A DNA stretch of 64,000 nt from Chloroflexi bacterium HGW-Chloroflexi-10 (lineage in GTDB: Bacteria > Chloroflexota > Anaerolineae > Anaerolineales > Anaerolineaceae), in contig PHBZ01000022.1 in the NCBI GenBank assembly GCA_002840755.1, positions 1 through 64,000 on the forward strand, in the 5' to 3' direction. The position numbers were made by a program, and so were the translations under genes. This document shows, piece by piece, positions 41,337 through 50,804 of this stretch. The notes beneath the pieces were generated by a model. It did no database searches, was not told the origin of the DNA, and saw only the letters and a program-made list of their open reading frames with translations. The number at the start of each line of letters is the position of its first letter. Within the stretch, counting starts at the first letter, position 1.

Positions 41337-42916
41337 TGACACGCGAAAACCTCTATTTGGCCGTAGACCTGGGCACTTCCGGGATGAAGGTGGCCCTTAT
41401 AACTACCAGCGGCAAAGTCCTGGGATGGGAATCCCAGGCGATTAACTTAATCATTACCGCGGACGGCGGCGCGGAACAAGACCCGCAGGACTGGTGGCAG
41501 GCGTTTCTCAGCTGCGCCCAACGTTTACTGCGGCAGCACCCGCAAGCGGTTCCGCTGGTTCAGGCAATCTGTTGTTCCACCCAGGGTGAAGGCACCATTC
41601 CGGTTGATCGGCAAGGCAATGCGTTATGTAACTGCATCCTGTGGATGGATATGCGCGGCGCGGCTGATCTGCGCAAACAGTTAGGCGGGTGGATCAACAT
41701 GGATGGAGCCGATATTTCCAAGGTACTGCGCTTTATCCGGCTAACCGGTGGAATGCCCTCAATGACCGGTAAAGACCCGGCCGGACACATGCTTTTCATT
41801 CGCGATCATATGCCGGAGCTCTACGCACGCACCTACAAGTTCCTCAATGTGCTCGACTATATGAACTTGAAATTAACCGGTGAATTTACAGCCACCTTTG
41901 ATTCGATCACCACCTCCTGGGTGACCGATAACCGCAACCCGGATTCGATTTGCTACAACCAATCCCTGATCCACAGCCTGGGGTTAGACCGGGACAAACT
42001 CCCCGCGATTATCCCATGCAGTTCCGTCATAGGAAAGCTCAAAACCGATGTAGCCGCTGAGTTGGGGCTTTCCGCACAGGTGAGCGTGGTGGCCGGCGCC
42101 ATTGATAACACCGCCGCAGCCATCGGCACCGGCGCTGTGGAAGATTACCTGCCGCATTTGTATATCGGTACCTCTTCGTGGATTGCCGCACATGTGCCTT
42201 TCAAGAAAACCGATGCCCTGGCCGGCATGGCTTCCATTCCATGCGCGCTGCCCGGACGCTACCTGCTGACCGCCCTGCAGGCCACCGCCGGCGGCAACCT
42301 GACTTACCTGCGTGACAACATTCTCTACCACAAAGATGAACTCCTCCAGGAAGCCCAGGTACCCGATATTTTCAAAGTACTGGACCAGATTGCCGAACGC
42401 GTTCCGCCGGGTTCCAATGGTGTATTGTATACACCCTGGATCTGGGGCGAGCGTGCCCCGGTGGACGACCGCTATCTGCGCGCCGGTTTATACAATCTCT
42501 CGCTGAACAATACCCGGGAAGATATCATCCGCGCTTTTCTGGAAGGCATTGCGTTTAATACCAACTGGTTGATGAAACCGGTTAAGCAATTCCTGGGACG
42601 CGACCCCAGCCGTATTCACATCGCCGGCGGCGGCGCACAATCCGCTGTCTGGTGTCAGATCTTCGCCGATGTACTCAACATGCAGGTGGTTCAGGTGGCC
42701 GACCCCATCCAGGCCAATGCACGCGGCGCCGCCTGGATCGGCGCCGTGGGTCTCGGAGAAATCCAATTCAGCGATATTCCCCAACTGGTGTCCATCCAGC
42801 ACGTTTACGATCCCAACCCTCAGAACCGCAGCATCTATGCTGAAAAATTTGCCATCTTTAAGCAAATCTACAAACAGATGCGCCCCATCTACCACCGCAT
42901 GAATCAGAAATTCTAA
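41336..42916 (+). CDS. FGGY-family carbohydrate kinase
   Basis: A 526-residue kinase of the xylulokinase/gluconate kinase group: LAVDLGTSGMKVALIT (phosphate 1), WMDMRGAADLRKQ, GAIDNTAAAIGTGAV (phosphate 2) and IHIAGGGAQSAVWCQIFADV (adenosine). It phosphorylates a ketose or polyol for the class II aldolase encoded upstream. The start ATG overlaps the MFS stop (TGATG), so translation is coupled. The substrate cannot be told from sequence. Confidence 0.88.
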   Translation: MTRENLYLAVDLGTSGMKVALITTSGKVLGWESQAINLIITADGGAEQDPQDWWQAFLSCAQRLLRQHPQAVPLVQAICCSTQGEGTIPVDRQGNALCNCILWMDMRGAADLRKQLGGWINMDGADISKVLRFIRLTGGMPSMTGKDPAGHMLFIRDHMPELYARTYKFLNVLDYMNLKLTGEFTATFDSITTSWVTDNRNPDSICYNQSLIHSLGLDRDKLPAIIPCSSVIGKLKTDVAAELGLSAQVSVVAGAIDNTAAAIGTGAVEDYLPHLYIGTSSWIAAHVPFKKTDALAGMASIPCALPGRYLLTALQATAGGNLTYLRDNILYHKDELLQEAQVPDIFKVLDQIAERVPPGSNGVLYTPWIWGERAPVDDRYLRAGLYNLSLNNTREDIIRAFLEGIAFNTNWLMKPVKQFLGRDPSRIHIAGGGAQSAVWCQIFADVLNMQVVQVADPIQANARGAAWIGAVGLGEIQFSDIPQLVSIQHVYDPNPQNRSIYAEKFAIFKQIYKQMRPIYHRMNQKF

Positions 42917-43129
42917 TCATGTAAAATCGGCAGTGAAACTCCTTACTGATTTGCTGGCTTTAGGACATTTTAACTTTGCCTTGACACAAATGAAACGCCA
43001 GGAAAATTATCTGCATGCTTATTTTTGTTATACAATTAACTTAAATCTGTACCAGAAATGGTAGGGAACATAAACTACATGTTTGTGGATATATGGCTGC
43101 TTGCAACACACAAGGAATAACACCGACCT

Positions 43130-44008
43130 ATGAAAACAAAAATCCTTATTCTTATTAAACAACATCCTTTGATTGCCTTTATCGTTATGGCGTATGCGAT
43201 TTCCTGGATATTATGGTTAGTAGCATCCAATATAGACAGTTTATCCAATTTTCTAACCTGGATCGGCGGATTTGGGCCGGCGATTGCGGCTATAATTTTG
43301 ACACCGTTACTGGATGGGCGCGAAGGCCTGCGTGACCTGCTTTCCAAAGCGTTTCGCTGGCGGTTTCATCCTCTGCTGTATATAGCAGCCCTGGGAATAC
43401 CCATTCTAGGCACAGTTTTGCTAATGATTCTGTATGCCGTGATTACCAGCGATTTCGCGCCACTCCAATCCCTGGGAAACTGGCTGCAAGGGTTATTGAG
43501 AAGCAGTTTCATGCTGGTACTGACTTTAATTTTCGGCATAGTGATTGTGGCCGGAGAAGAATTTGGCTGGCGCGGGTTTGCCCTACCCAAGCTTCGGACA
43601 AAACACGGCGACCTGGCTGCAAGCATCCTGGTAGGTTTGATGTGGGGATTATGGCATTTACCGAACTTATGGCCTTTTAATCCCAAACATGAGGTCCAGG
43701 ATCTTTTATTCTTCATGGCGGATATCATTGTCATTTCGGTCCTGTACACCTGGCTATACATCAACAGCAATGAGAGCATCCTGCTGGTATCGCTGTTCCA
43801 TTCCGCATACGACCTGATGGTGATGTACGCTTCGGCATCGCTGCCATTTTTACGCAAAGCTCATGGATATGAACTTTTAGTTGTTCTGGTCTTTGCCGCA
43901 CTGATCGTCAGTATATATGGCCCTAAACGTTTTCGATTTTTACCAAAGAATGCGGACAACAAGCCCGACGGAATAAGCCCTGTTCAGCCAGCTGGCGGGC
44001 AACTTTAA
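43130..44008 (+). CDS. CPBP-family intramembrane glutamic protease
   Basis: A 292-residue protein with about eight transmembrane helices and the Abi/CPBP (Rce1-like) motifs EEFGWRGF (catalytic Glu pair), LMWGLWHLPNLWPF and SLFHSAYDL. Bacterial members process or protect against peptides, some in bacteriocin immunity; the target is unknown. A TTGACA at 42981-42986 may belong to its promoter but the -10 is unclear. It stands alone, convergent with the next gene. Confidence 0.88.
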   Translation: MKTKILILIKQHPLIAFIVMAYAISWILWLVASNIDSLSNFLTWIGGFGPAIAAIILTPLLDGREGLRDLLSKAFRWRFHPLLYIAALGIPILGTVLLMILYAVITSDFAPLQSLGNWLQGLLRSSFMLVLTLIFGIVIVAGEEFGWRGFALPKLRTKHGDLAASILVGLMWGLWHLPNLWPFNPKHEVQDLLFFMADIIVISVLYTWLYINSNESILLVSLFHSAYDLMVMYASASLPFLRKAHGYELLVVLVFAALIVSIYGPKRFRFLPKNADNKPDGISPVQPAGGQL

Positions 44009-44068
44009 TTGGGTGTCTCAAACCGCCACCTTGATCATTCAGCAGATGGAAAGTTTCCGATACAGCAG

Positions 44069-44995
44069 CTAAACCTGCTTATTTACCTGCACACTGATCT
44101 GCTGGGTGATTCTCTCCCTGTATTCTAATTGCATCGTGGCATAAGGGCGAGTGTTAACGATCGGGCTGGTCGTTTTACCCCAGAGCAATTGACCGCTGGA
44201 TGTAAACCAATCATTCCCGTCCCCGCCCGCATAGACAGTATCACCCTTCGGCACTGCAGAAGAGTTACCCGCTCCATTTTCTACCTGAGAGGCGAATAGA
44301 CCATTCTGCATATTCCATTTTGTGGAAGCCTCACCAATACCGTTTAAATGCTGGCTCCCCTTGTATATATCCACCGCTTCAATTATTCCGTTATCTTTAG
44401 CTGTGAAGGAGACTTGCGTACCATCCAGCAGCATCAGGGTGGTATGGGAATCACTGCCTTTAAGATCCTGAAAATCACCATCCAGGTTCCCTTCCTCGTC
44501 ATCCACATCCACATGCGGGTCACCCCAGATAGTGGTTGAACGATTGCTCCATTTGTCGGTGATTTTAAAGGTCGTCCCATCTGAAAATTCAAAACTATAG
44601 CGGTCAGTTTCAGCCAGGGTTTGTGACCGGCGCACCAACCCATCAACTTTTTCCAGTACAGTATAGCGAAAGCTGGCTTCACGCTCAATAACTTGCTCAA
44701 AATTCACTTGAACTTGCTGAGCAGCATTACCAGGCTGTTGATTTTCAAATTCCTTCAGACGAGCAAATAAATCTGAAAGTTTAATATCTACATTCTCGGT
44801 TTTTTGTTGTGGGCTTTGTGTTGTAACACCCTCAACAGGCACATTGCCGCTGATCAATGCGCGGTCCTCATCCATTTCATCCTTTGCAGATTTTTCCTCA
44901 ATCCGTTTACCCTTACGCTGGTCTTCCGAACGCTGTGCGTGCAGTATGAGCCGCCGTCCGATGACTAATTGGTCAAGGTTGTTAGAAATCTGCAT
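44069..44995 (-). CDS. DUF1521/MIIA-type putative self-cleaving protein
   Basis: A 308-residue protein without signal peptide or membrane helix. The central part reads FSDGTTFKITDKWSNRSTTIWGDPHVDVDDEEG. DUF1521 (MIIA, metal-ion-inducible autocleavage) domains such as that of the rhizobial effector NopE1 cut themselves between D and P of GD-PHVD when calcium is present; that motif is intact here (44507-44524, Asp159-Pro160), followed by an acidic stretch and LMLLDGTQVSFTAKDNG. The N-terminal third is charged and low-complexity. ATG 44995 is used; GTG 45007 is equally possible. Secretion route and role are unknown. Confidence 0.75.
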   Translation of the reverse strand: MQISNNLDQLVIGRRLILHAQRSEDQRKGKRIEEKSAKDEMDEDRALISGNVPVEGVTTQSPQQKTENVDIKLSDLFARLKEFENQQPGNAAQQVQVNFEQVIEREASFRYTVLEKVDGLVRRSQTLAETDRYSFEFSDGTTFKITDKWSNRSTTIWGDPHVDVDDEEGNLDGDFQDLKGSDSHTTLMLLDGTQVSFTAKDNGIIEAVDIYKGSQHLNGIGEASTKWNMQNGLFASQVENGAGNSSAVPKGDTVYAGGDGNDWFTSSGQLLWGKTTSPIVNTRPYATMQLEYRERITQQISVQVNKQV

Positions 44996-45007
44996 ATTTT
45001 TACCCAC

Positions 45008-45551
45008 TTTCCCAAAAGACAGTTTATTTAATTGCGCTTACCCGACGAGACCGGACGCAAGTAACTTTTAAATCCTATTATCGACAGTCCAGCGAAAAAC
45101 TTTAATAGCTTTTCAGTTTCAGAACAATCATTTTCTTCAGAAACTTAGTACTTTTCTTCCTGTTTTCTGTTTCATCCTTTTAATTACACGTAATACAATT
45201 TATGTTGTTACTGTATTTTTTCAAATCCGGGAAGTCTCACCATAAATACCTGCCCACTTCCTTTCCAAAACTTAACTTATAAACAAAGAAAACGGTAAAT
45301 TGGATAGTATTTACGAATTCGACACCCAGGAACAAGTACAACAAAACCAGCAATCCTTTGCCATAAAATTATCCGAAATGCGATCCATCCCCGGAAAAAC
45401 CTATACCAAACGAGTTTCAACCAATAATAACTGGTAAATTTGCATTGCGCAGTTCGTTAGGGACTCACACACCTTACAATTATGATTTGCACCTTGCAAT
45501 CACTTAATAAAAGTAGCCATTGCAATTGAAATACGTAAATATACAGGTACA
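45008..45551. other. Long AT-rich intergenic region
   Basis: The 544 bases hold no supported gene. A 45-codon + frame from TTG 45300 to TAA 45437 (polar, Gln/Asn-rich, ending in TNNNW) has no ribosome site or known relative, so it stays a weak candidate only. Confidence 0.4.
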
Positions 45552-46136
45552 ATGAAATTCATGACTCAGGATACCCGCGTAAAACTGCTTCAATCCGCAC
45601 TGAACTTGTTCCTTACAATCGGCATCAAAAAAACAACAATGGATGACATCGCCATCGAATCCGGCCTGACGCGGGTATCCGTCTACCGTTACTTTACCGA
45701 CAAACGCGACATTGTAAAAGCCGCGTTTTTTCAAATTATAGATAAGCTCGACTCAACTCTGCAGGAAATCCAATCTGCACCAGAAAATGTTCCTCAGGCT
45801 TACCTGGAAAAAATAGTTGAGCGTCTTATTGGTTTGGGCCGCGGTGACCTGCCGGCAGGATTGGAAGAATTGAAACGCGTCTATCCGGATATCGCCAGAG
45901 ATTTCCAGCAGGCTCGCCAAAACGCTATTCACCAGATTTTCAACATTCTGATGCTGCGTGCAAATCAGAACAACCTGTTGCGCAGCGACTTAAGAACAGA
46001 AATAGTCTATGCGTATTTTCTGACAGCCGTCATTTATGTGATGGAAAACCCGGAATTACAGAATCTGGGTTTGCCGCCCGCCGAGATTTATAGCACGGTA
46101 AAAGAAATTTTCCTGAATGGCGTTTTAAAAAAATAA
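45552..46136 (+). CDS. TetR/AcrR-family regulator
   Basis: A 194-residue regulator: TRVKLLQSALNLFLTIGIKKTTMDD, then HTH IAIESGLTRVSVYRYFTDK, and an all-helical ligand domain ending VKEIFLNGVLKK. Target genes are not evident, since lipA behind it has its own promoter. ATG 45552 follows CAGGTACA; ATG 45561 is an alternative. Confidence 0.85.
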   Translation: MKFMTQDTRVKLLQSALNLFLTIGIKKTTMDDIAIESGLTRVSVYRYFTDKRDIVKAAFFQIIDKLDSTLQEIQSAPENVPQAYLEKIVERLIGLGRGDLPAGLEELKRVYPDIARDFQQARQNAIHQIFNILMLRANQNNLLRSDLRTEIVYAYFLTAVIYVMENPELQNLGLPPAEIYSTVKEIFLNGVLKK

Positions 46137-46178
46137 GCAGTTTTTATACAGACGCGGGTAACGACTCTTTCAATTCAA

Positions 46179-46206
46179 TTGACATCCACACACCCGTTGT
46201 TATAAT
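46179..46206 (+). promoter_or_regulatory. Strong lipA promoter, leaderless layout
   Basis: TTGACA (46179-46184), a 16-base spacer and perfect TATAAT (46201-46206). ATG of lipA begins only 7 bases after the -10, where transcription itself should start, and no ribosome site exists. Confidence 0.75.
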
Positions 46207-46212
46207 GACTGC

Positions 46213-47154
46213 ATGACATTTAAACCTACCCGCGATCGGGTTAACCCCGAAAAAATCGACACCACCCCCATCCGCCGCCCATCGTGGATTAAAGTGGAGC
46301 AGCCATCCGGTGAGACCTACACCTGGTTGAAAGGTCTGATGCGCCGTAAAGAGCTGCATACCGTTTGTGAAGAAGCGCATTGCCCCAATATGGGCGAATG
46401 TTGGGGCAGCGGTACGGCTACCTTCCTGGTATTGGGGGATGTTTGCACACGTACCTGTGGCTTCTGTGATGTGCAGCGCGGTATCCCCAAACCGGTTGAC
46501 TGGGAAGAACCGGAACGGGTAGCCCTGGCTGTTAAAGCAATGAACCTGAAGCACGCAGTCATCACCAGCGTTAATCGTGACGACCGCAAAGACGGCGGCG
46601 CGCCTATTTTTGCAGCGATCATCGAAAAAATCCGTGAACACCAACCCGGCTGTTCCATCGAAGTGCTCATCCCGGATTTCAAAGGCAGCCTGGACGCGCT
46701 CAAGATCGTGATGGATGCCCGTCCGGAAATTCTCAATCACAATGTGGAAACCGTTCCGCGATTGTTCAAGCAAGTGCAGCCGCAAGACCGCTATGAGTGG
46801 TCTCAAACCATTCTGGAAAATGCCAAAAAGATGGAACCCGAATCGCTCACCAAATCCGGCATCATGCTCGGATTGGGCGAGGAAATGGATGAAGTCAAAG
46901 CGGTAATGCGAGACTTGCGCTCCTGGGGTGTGGATATCCTCACTGTCGGGCAATATCTGCAGCCCAGCCGCCAGCACCTGCCCATTGTGCGCTATTACAC
47001 CCTGGAAGAGTTCCAGGAAATCAAGGATTACGGCATTGAACTGGGCTTCCGTTGGGTGGAAAGCGCCCCATTGGTGCGCTCTTCCTACCATGCCGGAGAC
47101 CAGGTACGCGCACTGAGCAATATTCACAAAAAGCTCTATCCCCAACAGGATTAA
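46213..47154 (+). CDS. lipA: Lipoyl synthase
   Basis: A 313-residue radical SAM enzyme that inserts two sulfurs into protein-bound octanoyl groups to make lipoyl. Seen: auxiliary cluster motif [12 protein letters not shown], radical SAM motif [22 protein letters not shown] and the C-terminal RSSYHAG whose serine ligates the auxiliary cluster. Length is normal. First gene of lipA-lplB-lplA. The - strand frame opposite it (to 47199) is only a shadow. Confidence 0.97.
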   Translation: MTFKPTRDRVNPEKIDTTPIRRPSWIKVEQPSGETYTWLKGLMRRKELHTVCEEAHCPNMGECWGSGTATFLVLGDVCTRTCGFCDVQRGIPKPVDWEEPERVALAVKAMNLKHAVITSVNRDDRKDGGAPIFAAIIEKIREHQPGCSIEVLIPDFKGSLDALKIVMDARPEILNHNVETVPRLFKQVQPQDRYEWSQTILENAKKMEPESLTKSGIMLGLGEEMDEVKAVMRDLRSWGVDILTVGQYLQPSRQHLPIVRYYTLEEFQEIKDYGIELGFRWVESAPLVRSSYHAGDQVRALSNIHKKLYPQQD

Positions 47155-47158
47155 CCCA

Positions 47159-47443
47159 ATGAAAACTGCCACGCTCACGCGTAAGATCCCGGGCGGCAAA
47201 CTGGTGCGCCTGGATTTAACCTATTCCGACCACATAGAAAGCGCCAAGATTACCGGTGATTTCTTCCTGCATCCCGAAGACACGCTCGAAGCCCTGGTAG
47301 CCGTGATTCAAGGCACAGCACTGCCGATCAACCCAACAGCACTGACTGCCAAATTGGAACAGGTGTTGGCAGACAACAATGCCCAATTGATCGGCGCCAG
47401 CCCGGCGGACCTGGTCGCCATTCTGCAGGAGGCGCTCACATGA
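47159..47443 (+). CDS. lplB: Lipoate-protein ligase small subunit/C-terminal domain
   Basis: A 94-residue protein matching the accessory domain of lipoate-protein ligases: PGGKLVRLDLTYSDHIESAKITGDFFLHPED and a C-terminal helix pair. In Thermoplasma and some bacteria this domain is a separate protein (LplB) required to activate lipoate to lipoyl-AMP. It starts 4 bases after lipA and overlaps lplA by 4 bases (ATGA). Confidence 0.88.
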   Translation: MKTATLTRKIPGGKLVRLDLTYSDHIESAKITGDFFLHPEDTLEALVAVIQGTALPINPTALTAKLEQVLADNNAQLIGASPADLVAILQEALT

Positions 47444-48192
47444 CGACCTTCCGCATGATTCCCTTCCAATACTTTGACGCCTTTACCAATATGGCACTCG
47501 ACGAAGCCATTATGGAAGCAGTGCGCAGCGGCGAGTCGCTGCCCACCATCCGTTTCTACGGCTGGGAACCTTCAGCCATCTCCATCGGTACCTTCCAGGG
47601 CATCCGCAACGAAGTCAACCTGGAAGAAACCCATCTCGCTGGTGTGGATGTCATCCGCAGGCAAACCGGCGGCGGCGCTGTCTATCACGACAGGCTCGGC
47701 GAAGTCACCTACAGCATCATTGGTTCATTGGAACTCTTTCCCCTCAACATTCTAAAATCCTACGAGGTCATCTGCGCCGATATCGTTTTTGCTCTGCAAC
47801 ACATGCGGCTCGATGCGCGTTTCGTCCCGGTGAATGATATTCTTGTCGGGGAACAAAAAATCTCGGGCAATGCCCAGACGCGCCGCAATGGCATTCTGCT
47901 CCAGCACGGCACCATTTTATACAGCGTGGATGTGGAGAAAATGTTCTCACTCTTAAATGTATCACAGGAAAAAATATCAGATAAGCTGATCAAGAGCGTC
48001 AAAAAACGCGTCACCAGCATCAGCGACCTGACCAGCGCATCCATGGACGACCTCAAAGCCGCACTCGAGGCTGGTTTCAGCCGCGGCCGCAATATTGATG
48101 ATTACGGCGATTACACACCCAAAGAACTGGAACGCGCCCGGCAGTTAGCCGAAGAAAAGTATAAAACCGAAGCCTGGAATTTTAAGTTATAG
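47440..48192 (+). CDS. lplA: Lipoate-protein ligase catalytic subunit
   Basis: A 250-residue BPL/LplA-fold transferase: TNMALDEAIMEAVRSGES, TIRFYGWEPSAISIG, the RRQTGGGAVYHD lipoate-binding loop and GEQKISGNAQTRRNGILLQHGTI with the catalytic lysine. It attaches lipoate or octanoate to 2-oxoacid dehydrogenase E2 or GcvH domains. With LplB and LipA it gives the cell both scavenging and maturation; no lipB lies here, so LplA may also use free octanoate (inference). Confidence 0.92.
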   Translation: MTTFRMIPFQYFDAFTNMALDEAIMEAVRSGESLPTIRFYGWEPSAISIGTFQGIRNEVNLEETHLAGVDVIRRQTGGGAVYHDRLGEVTYSIIGSLELFPLNILKSYEVICADIVFALQHMRLDARFVPVNDILVGEQKISGNAQTRRNGILLQHGTILYSVDVEKMFSLLNVSQEKISDKLIKSVKKRVTSISDLTSASMDDLKAALEAGFSRGRNIDDYGDYTPKELERARQLAEEKYKTEAWNFKL

Positions 48193-48223
48193 ACAACCAA
48201 ATTCCTTAACTTTTGGCGCAGAA

Positions 48224-49402
48224 TCACGATCGTTTACAATACCCAAACACAATCTCGCACAGTGCTTTTACGCCCACGGCAAGGATGTTATCGTTAAAAA
48301 CATAATTGGGAGAATGTATCGGAATCATCGGACATTCCTCAAAATCATTGCCGATAAAAAGAAACAATCCGGGAATCTGCTCCTGAAACAAAGCGAACTC
48401 TTCACAACCTAATGCCGGCGTAAATTCAGAGGTTACCATACCTGGTGCAAATGCTTGTGTTAGTATTTTAATAGCCTGAACCGTCAGGTTCTTATCATTA
48501 TTGACCGGCGGCATGATGCGATCATAGGTTAATTCATAAGTTGCCCGTGCTGCCTGCGTAATCCCCTTCACGATTTCTTCGATGCGTGTCTGGATAAAAT
48601 TACGCACATCAGCATCAAATGTGCGCACTGTTCCATCCAACGTCACACTCTCCGGAATAATATTGACAGCCGTTCCACCGTTAATCTTGCCGATGGTAAT
48701 CGCCGCCGGCTTAATCGGATCGATTTCGCGGCTGATAATGTGTTGGAGTTGGGCGATCACATCCGCGGCGACAACAATCGGGTCAACCGCCAGGTGCGGC
48801 CAGGCACCATGCCCGGGTGTACCGATAATTCTGATCCGGAAAATATCGCTGGAAGCCATCACCGGGCCGGATTTGACCACCATAACACCCTGCTTTAGTC
48901 CCGGCCAGTTATGGATGGTGATGATCGCGTCAACATCCGGGTTTTTCAAGCCGCCAGCTTTTATTATTTCTGCCGCGCCGCCGGTATCTTCCTCGGACGG
49001 CTGGAAAATAAACTTCACTTTCCCGTTGAGCTGCCCCCGGTATTGCGCCAATATGCTGGCAGCGCCAAGAGCCATCGTCATATTGCCGTCATGCCCGCAG
49101 GCATGCATAACGCCGCTGTTTTCGGAGGTATAGGCAACCCCGGAGTTTTCTTCAATAGCCAATGCATCCAGGCAGACGCGCAATGCGATTGTCGGTCCCG
49201 GATTATTCCCGTGCAGAAGTCCTACCACACCGGTTCCGCCGATGCCGGGCGTCACCTCAAATTCCAGGTTCTGCAGGTAATCAGCCACCTTTCTGGCTGT
49301 CCGGTGCTCCTGGAAACCAAGCTCCGGTTGGCGGTGCAGATCTTTGCGAATACTGATTAATTCCTCTCTAATGGCTTCGATTCTTTGGTCCAACGACGTC
49401 AT
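48224..49402 (-). CDS. M20-family amidohydrolase (N-acyl amino acid hydrolase type)
   Basis: A 392-residue two-zinc enzyme of the M20D/HipO group that releases amino acids from N-acyl, hippurate or indole conjugates. Seen: RKDLHRQPELGFQEHRTA, HACGHDGNMTMALGAA (metal ligands), FQPSEEDTGGA (catalytic Glu), GTPGHGAWPHLAVDPI and FTPALGCEEFALF. Cytoplasmic. ATG 49402 follows CCAGGAGGTGG. A lone gene convergent with lplA. Confidence 0.9.
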   Translation of the reverse strand: MTSLDQRIEAIREELISIRKDLHRQPELGFQEHRTARKVADYLQNLEFEVTPGIGGTGVVGLLHGNNPGPTIALRVCLDALAIEENSGVAYTSENSGVMHACGHDGNMTMALGAASILAQYRGQLNGKVKFIFQPSEEDTGGAAEIIKAGGLKNPDVDAIITIHNWPGLKQGVMVVKSGPVMASSDIFRIRIIGTPGHGAWPHLAVDPIVVAADVIAQLQHIISREIDPIKPAAITIGKINGGTAVNIIPESVTLDGTVRTFDADVRNFIQTRIEEIVKGITQAARATYELTYDRIMPPVNNDKNLTVQAIKILTQAFAPGMVTSEFTPALGCEEFALFQEQIPGLFLFIGNDFEECPMIPIHSPNYVFNDNILAVGVKALCEIVFGYCKRS

Positions 49403-49546
49403 CCATCCACCTCCTGGTTTTCATTATTGATATACGAAATCTTTTCACAGTCCTAAGACATATCTCACCAACATAATCAGATTTCTCAATGATTTTCGTA
49501 AACCTATTATAGAGGAAATATCCAATTGATTCATTGGTTAACCTAC

Positions 49547-49583
49547 AAAAGAAAACACCCCGGAAGTGTAATTTCCGGGGTGT
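49547..49583 (-). terminator. Terminator of the ABC export operon
   Basis: ACACCCCGGAA and its exact complement form an 11-bp stem, and the - strand continues with TTTTCTTTTG. It lies 16 bases after the last permease stop. Confidence 0.85.
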
Positions 49584-49598
49584 AGCACTTATCAGACT

Positions 49599-50795
49599 TT
49601 ATCTCTCTTCACTCTTACGAAACTTCCACACTGCCAGTGCGAAGAACAACACTCCGTAACCCAGAAGCGCGGCTGCCGGCAGCCATACACCGGCCAAACC
49701 CTGCCCGCCGGCAAGGATGTTCTTGAAGCCGTCCATACCCCAGGCCACCGGTGAAAGGTGCCCGATCGCCTGAAACGCCTTGCCAGTGAATTCCAGCGGC
49801 ATCCAGGCTCCACCCAACCCGGAGAAAACGAACATCGGGATCATCGCGAAAATAATGGCCTGTTCATTCGATTTGGCAAAAATACCAATCAGCAGTCCCA
49901 GCGCTGCAATACAGACCGCGGCGGCCAACATAACGATCAGGGTAGCCAGCGGCTGCGCCAGATACGGCAATCCCAGGAAAAGCTGCCCGAAAACGATCAA
50001 CAGAATAAACTGTGCAAAGATAAGAGTCAGAATGGATAGGTAATGTCCCAACAGAATGTCAACCCGCGAAGTGGCTGTGGTCAGCAAGCGTTGTAAGACC
50101 CGGCCTTTGCGTTCATTGACGATCACCTGCGCGGCGGTCAATAGCCCGGCCAGTGCAAATTGCAGCATCATTCCCGGTGAAAATTGTTTTGCGTCCATCC
50201 CATTATTCTGTACCGGTGCTTCGGCAGCCAGAGAACTGCTCTCCAATACCACTGGCGGGTTTTCCCAGGCAGTTTCAGCAGCTTCCCACGCGGCTTCAAA
50301 ACCTTCACCACCACTGCCATTCACATCAGAGATCACTCTGGCTGCGCGCACAGCGTTCAGCGCCCTGCCGCTGCGCAGCATCACATCCGACTGCACCACG
50401 TTGGCCGCACTGCCGGTTGGGTCAGCAATAATCTCAATCGCCAACGGCTGGTCATCCAGTAACCCGGCACTGTAACCCTGCGGAATGACGATTCCGGCCG
50501 CAATTTCATTGGCTTCGATGGCGGCTTGCAGCGCTTCACGGTTATCAAACTCCTGAACCTGGATGCGCATCACATCCGAAGCGGCAAACATCTTTTGCAC
50601 GTTGAAGAAGCCGTCATCCAGATCCAGTGCACCGACAACCAGGCGTTGGTCTTCCACTGTAGTTTCCTTCGGGGCGAATGCCATGCTGAACAGCAAGGTA
50701 AAAGCCACCGGCATAATCAACAGGAATAAAAAGGTTTGTTTATCGCGTAGAACCTGTTTCAAATCCTTGAGGGTAATATCCAAAATCCGTCTCAT
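49599..50795 (-). CDS. ABC-2-type transporter permease, second
   Basis: A 398-residue permease. The first helix (about 20-40) is followed by a large outside domain (to about 220) and five helices, with GRVLQRLLTTATSRVDILLGHYLS as the cytoplasmic coupling region and FVFSGLGGAWMPLEFTG late. ABC-2 exporters of this YhgE/DrrB-like type move drugs, lipids or peptides out. It follows its partner permease by 9 bases. Confidence 0.88.
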   Translation of the reverse strand: MRRILDITLKDLKQVLRDKQTFLFLLIMPVAFTLLFSMAFAPKETTVEDQRLVVGALDLDDGFFNVQKMFAASDVMRIQVQEFDNREALQAAIEANEIAAGIVIPQGYSAGLLDDQPLAIEIIADPTGSAANVVQSDVMLRSGRALNAVRAARVISDVNGSGGEGFEAAWEAAETAWENPPVVLESSSLAAEAPVQNNGMDAKQFSPGMMLQFALAGLLTAAQVIVNERKGRVLQRLLTTATSRVDILLGHYLSILTLIFAQFILLIVFGQLFLGLPYLAQPLATLIVMLAAAVCIAALGLLIGIFAKSNEQAIIFAMIPMFVFSGLGGAWMPLEFTGKAFQAIGHLSPVAWGMDGFKNILAGGQGLAGVWLPAAALLGYGVLFFALAVWKFRKSEER

Positions 50796-50804
50796 CTTAA
50801 ACTC

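Noticed and set aside
42488-42895. 135-codon - strand frame within the FGGY kinase gene
   Set aside because: Shadow of a well-supported gene.
45300-45437. 45-codon small gene
   Set aside because: TTG start only, no ribosome site, low-complexity composition.
46144-47199. 351-codon open frame on the - strand
   Set aside because: It lies opposite lipA, whose motifs are unmistakable. The - strand frame has no ribosome site and no known family.
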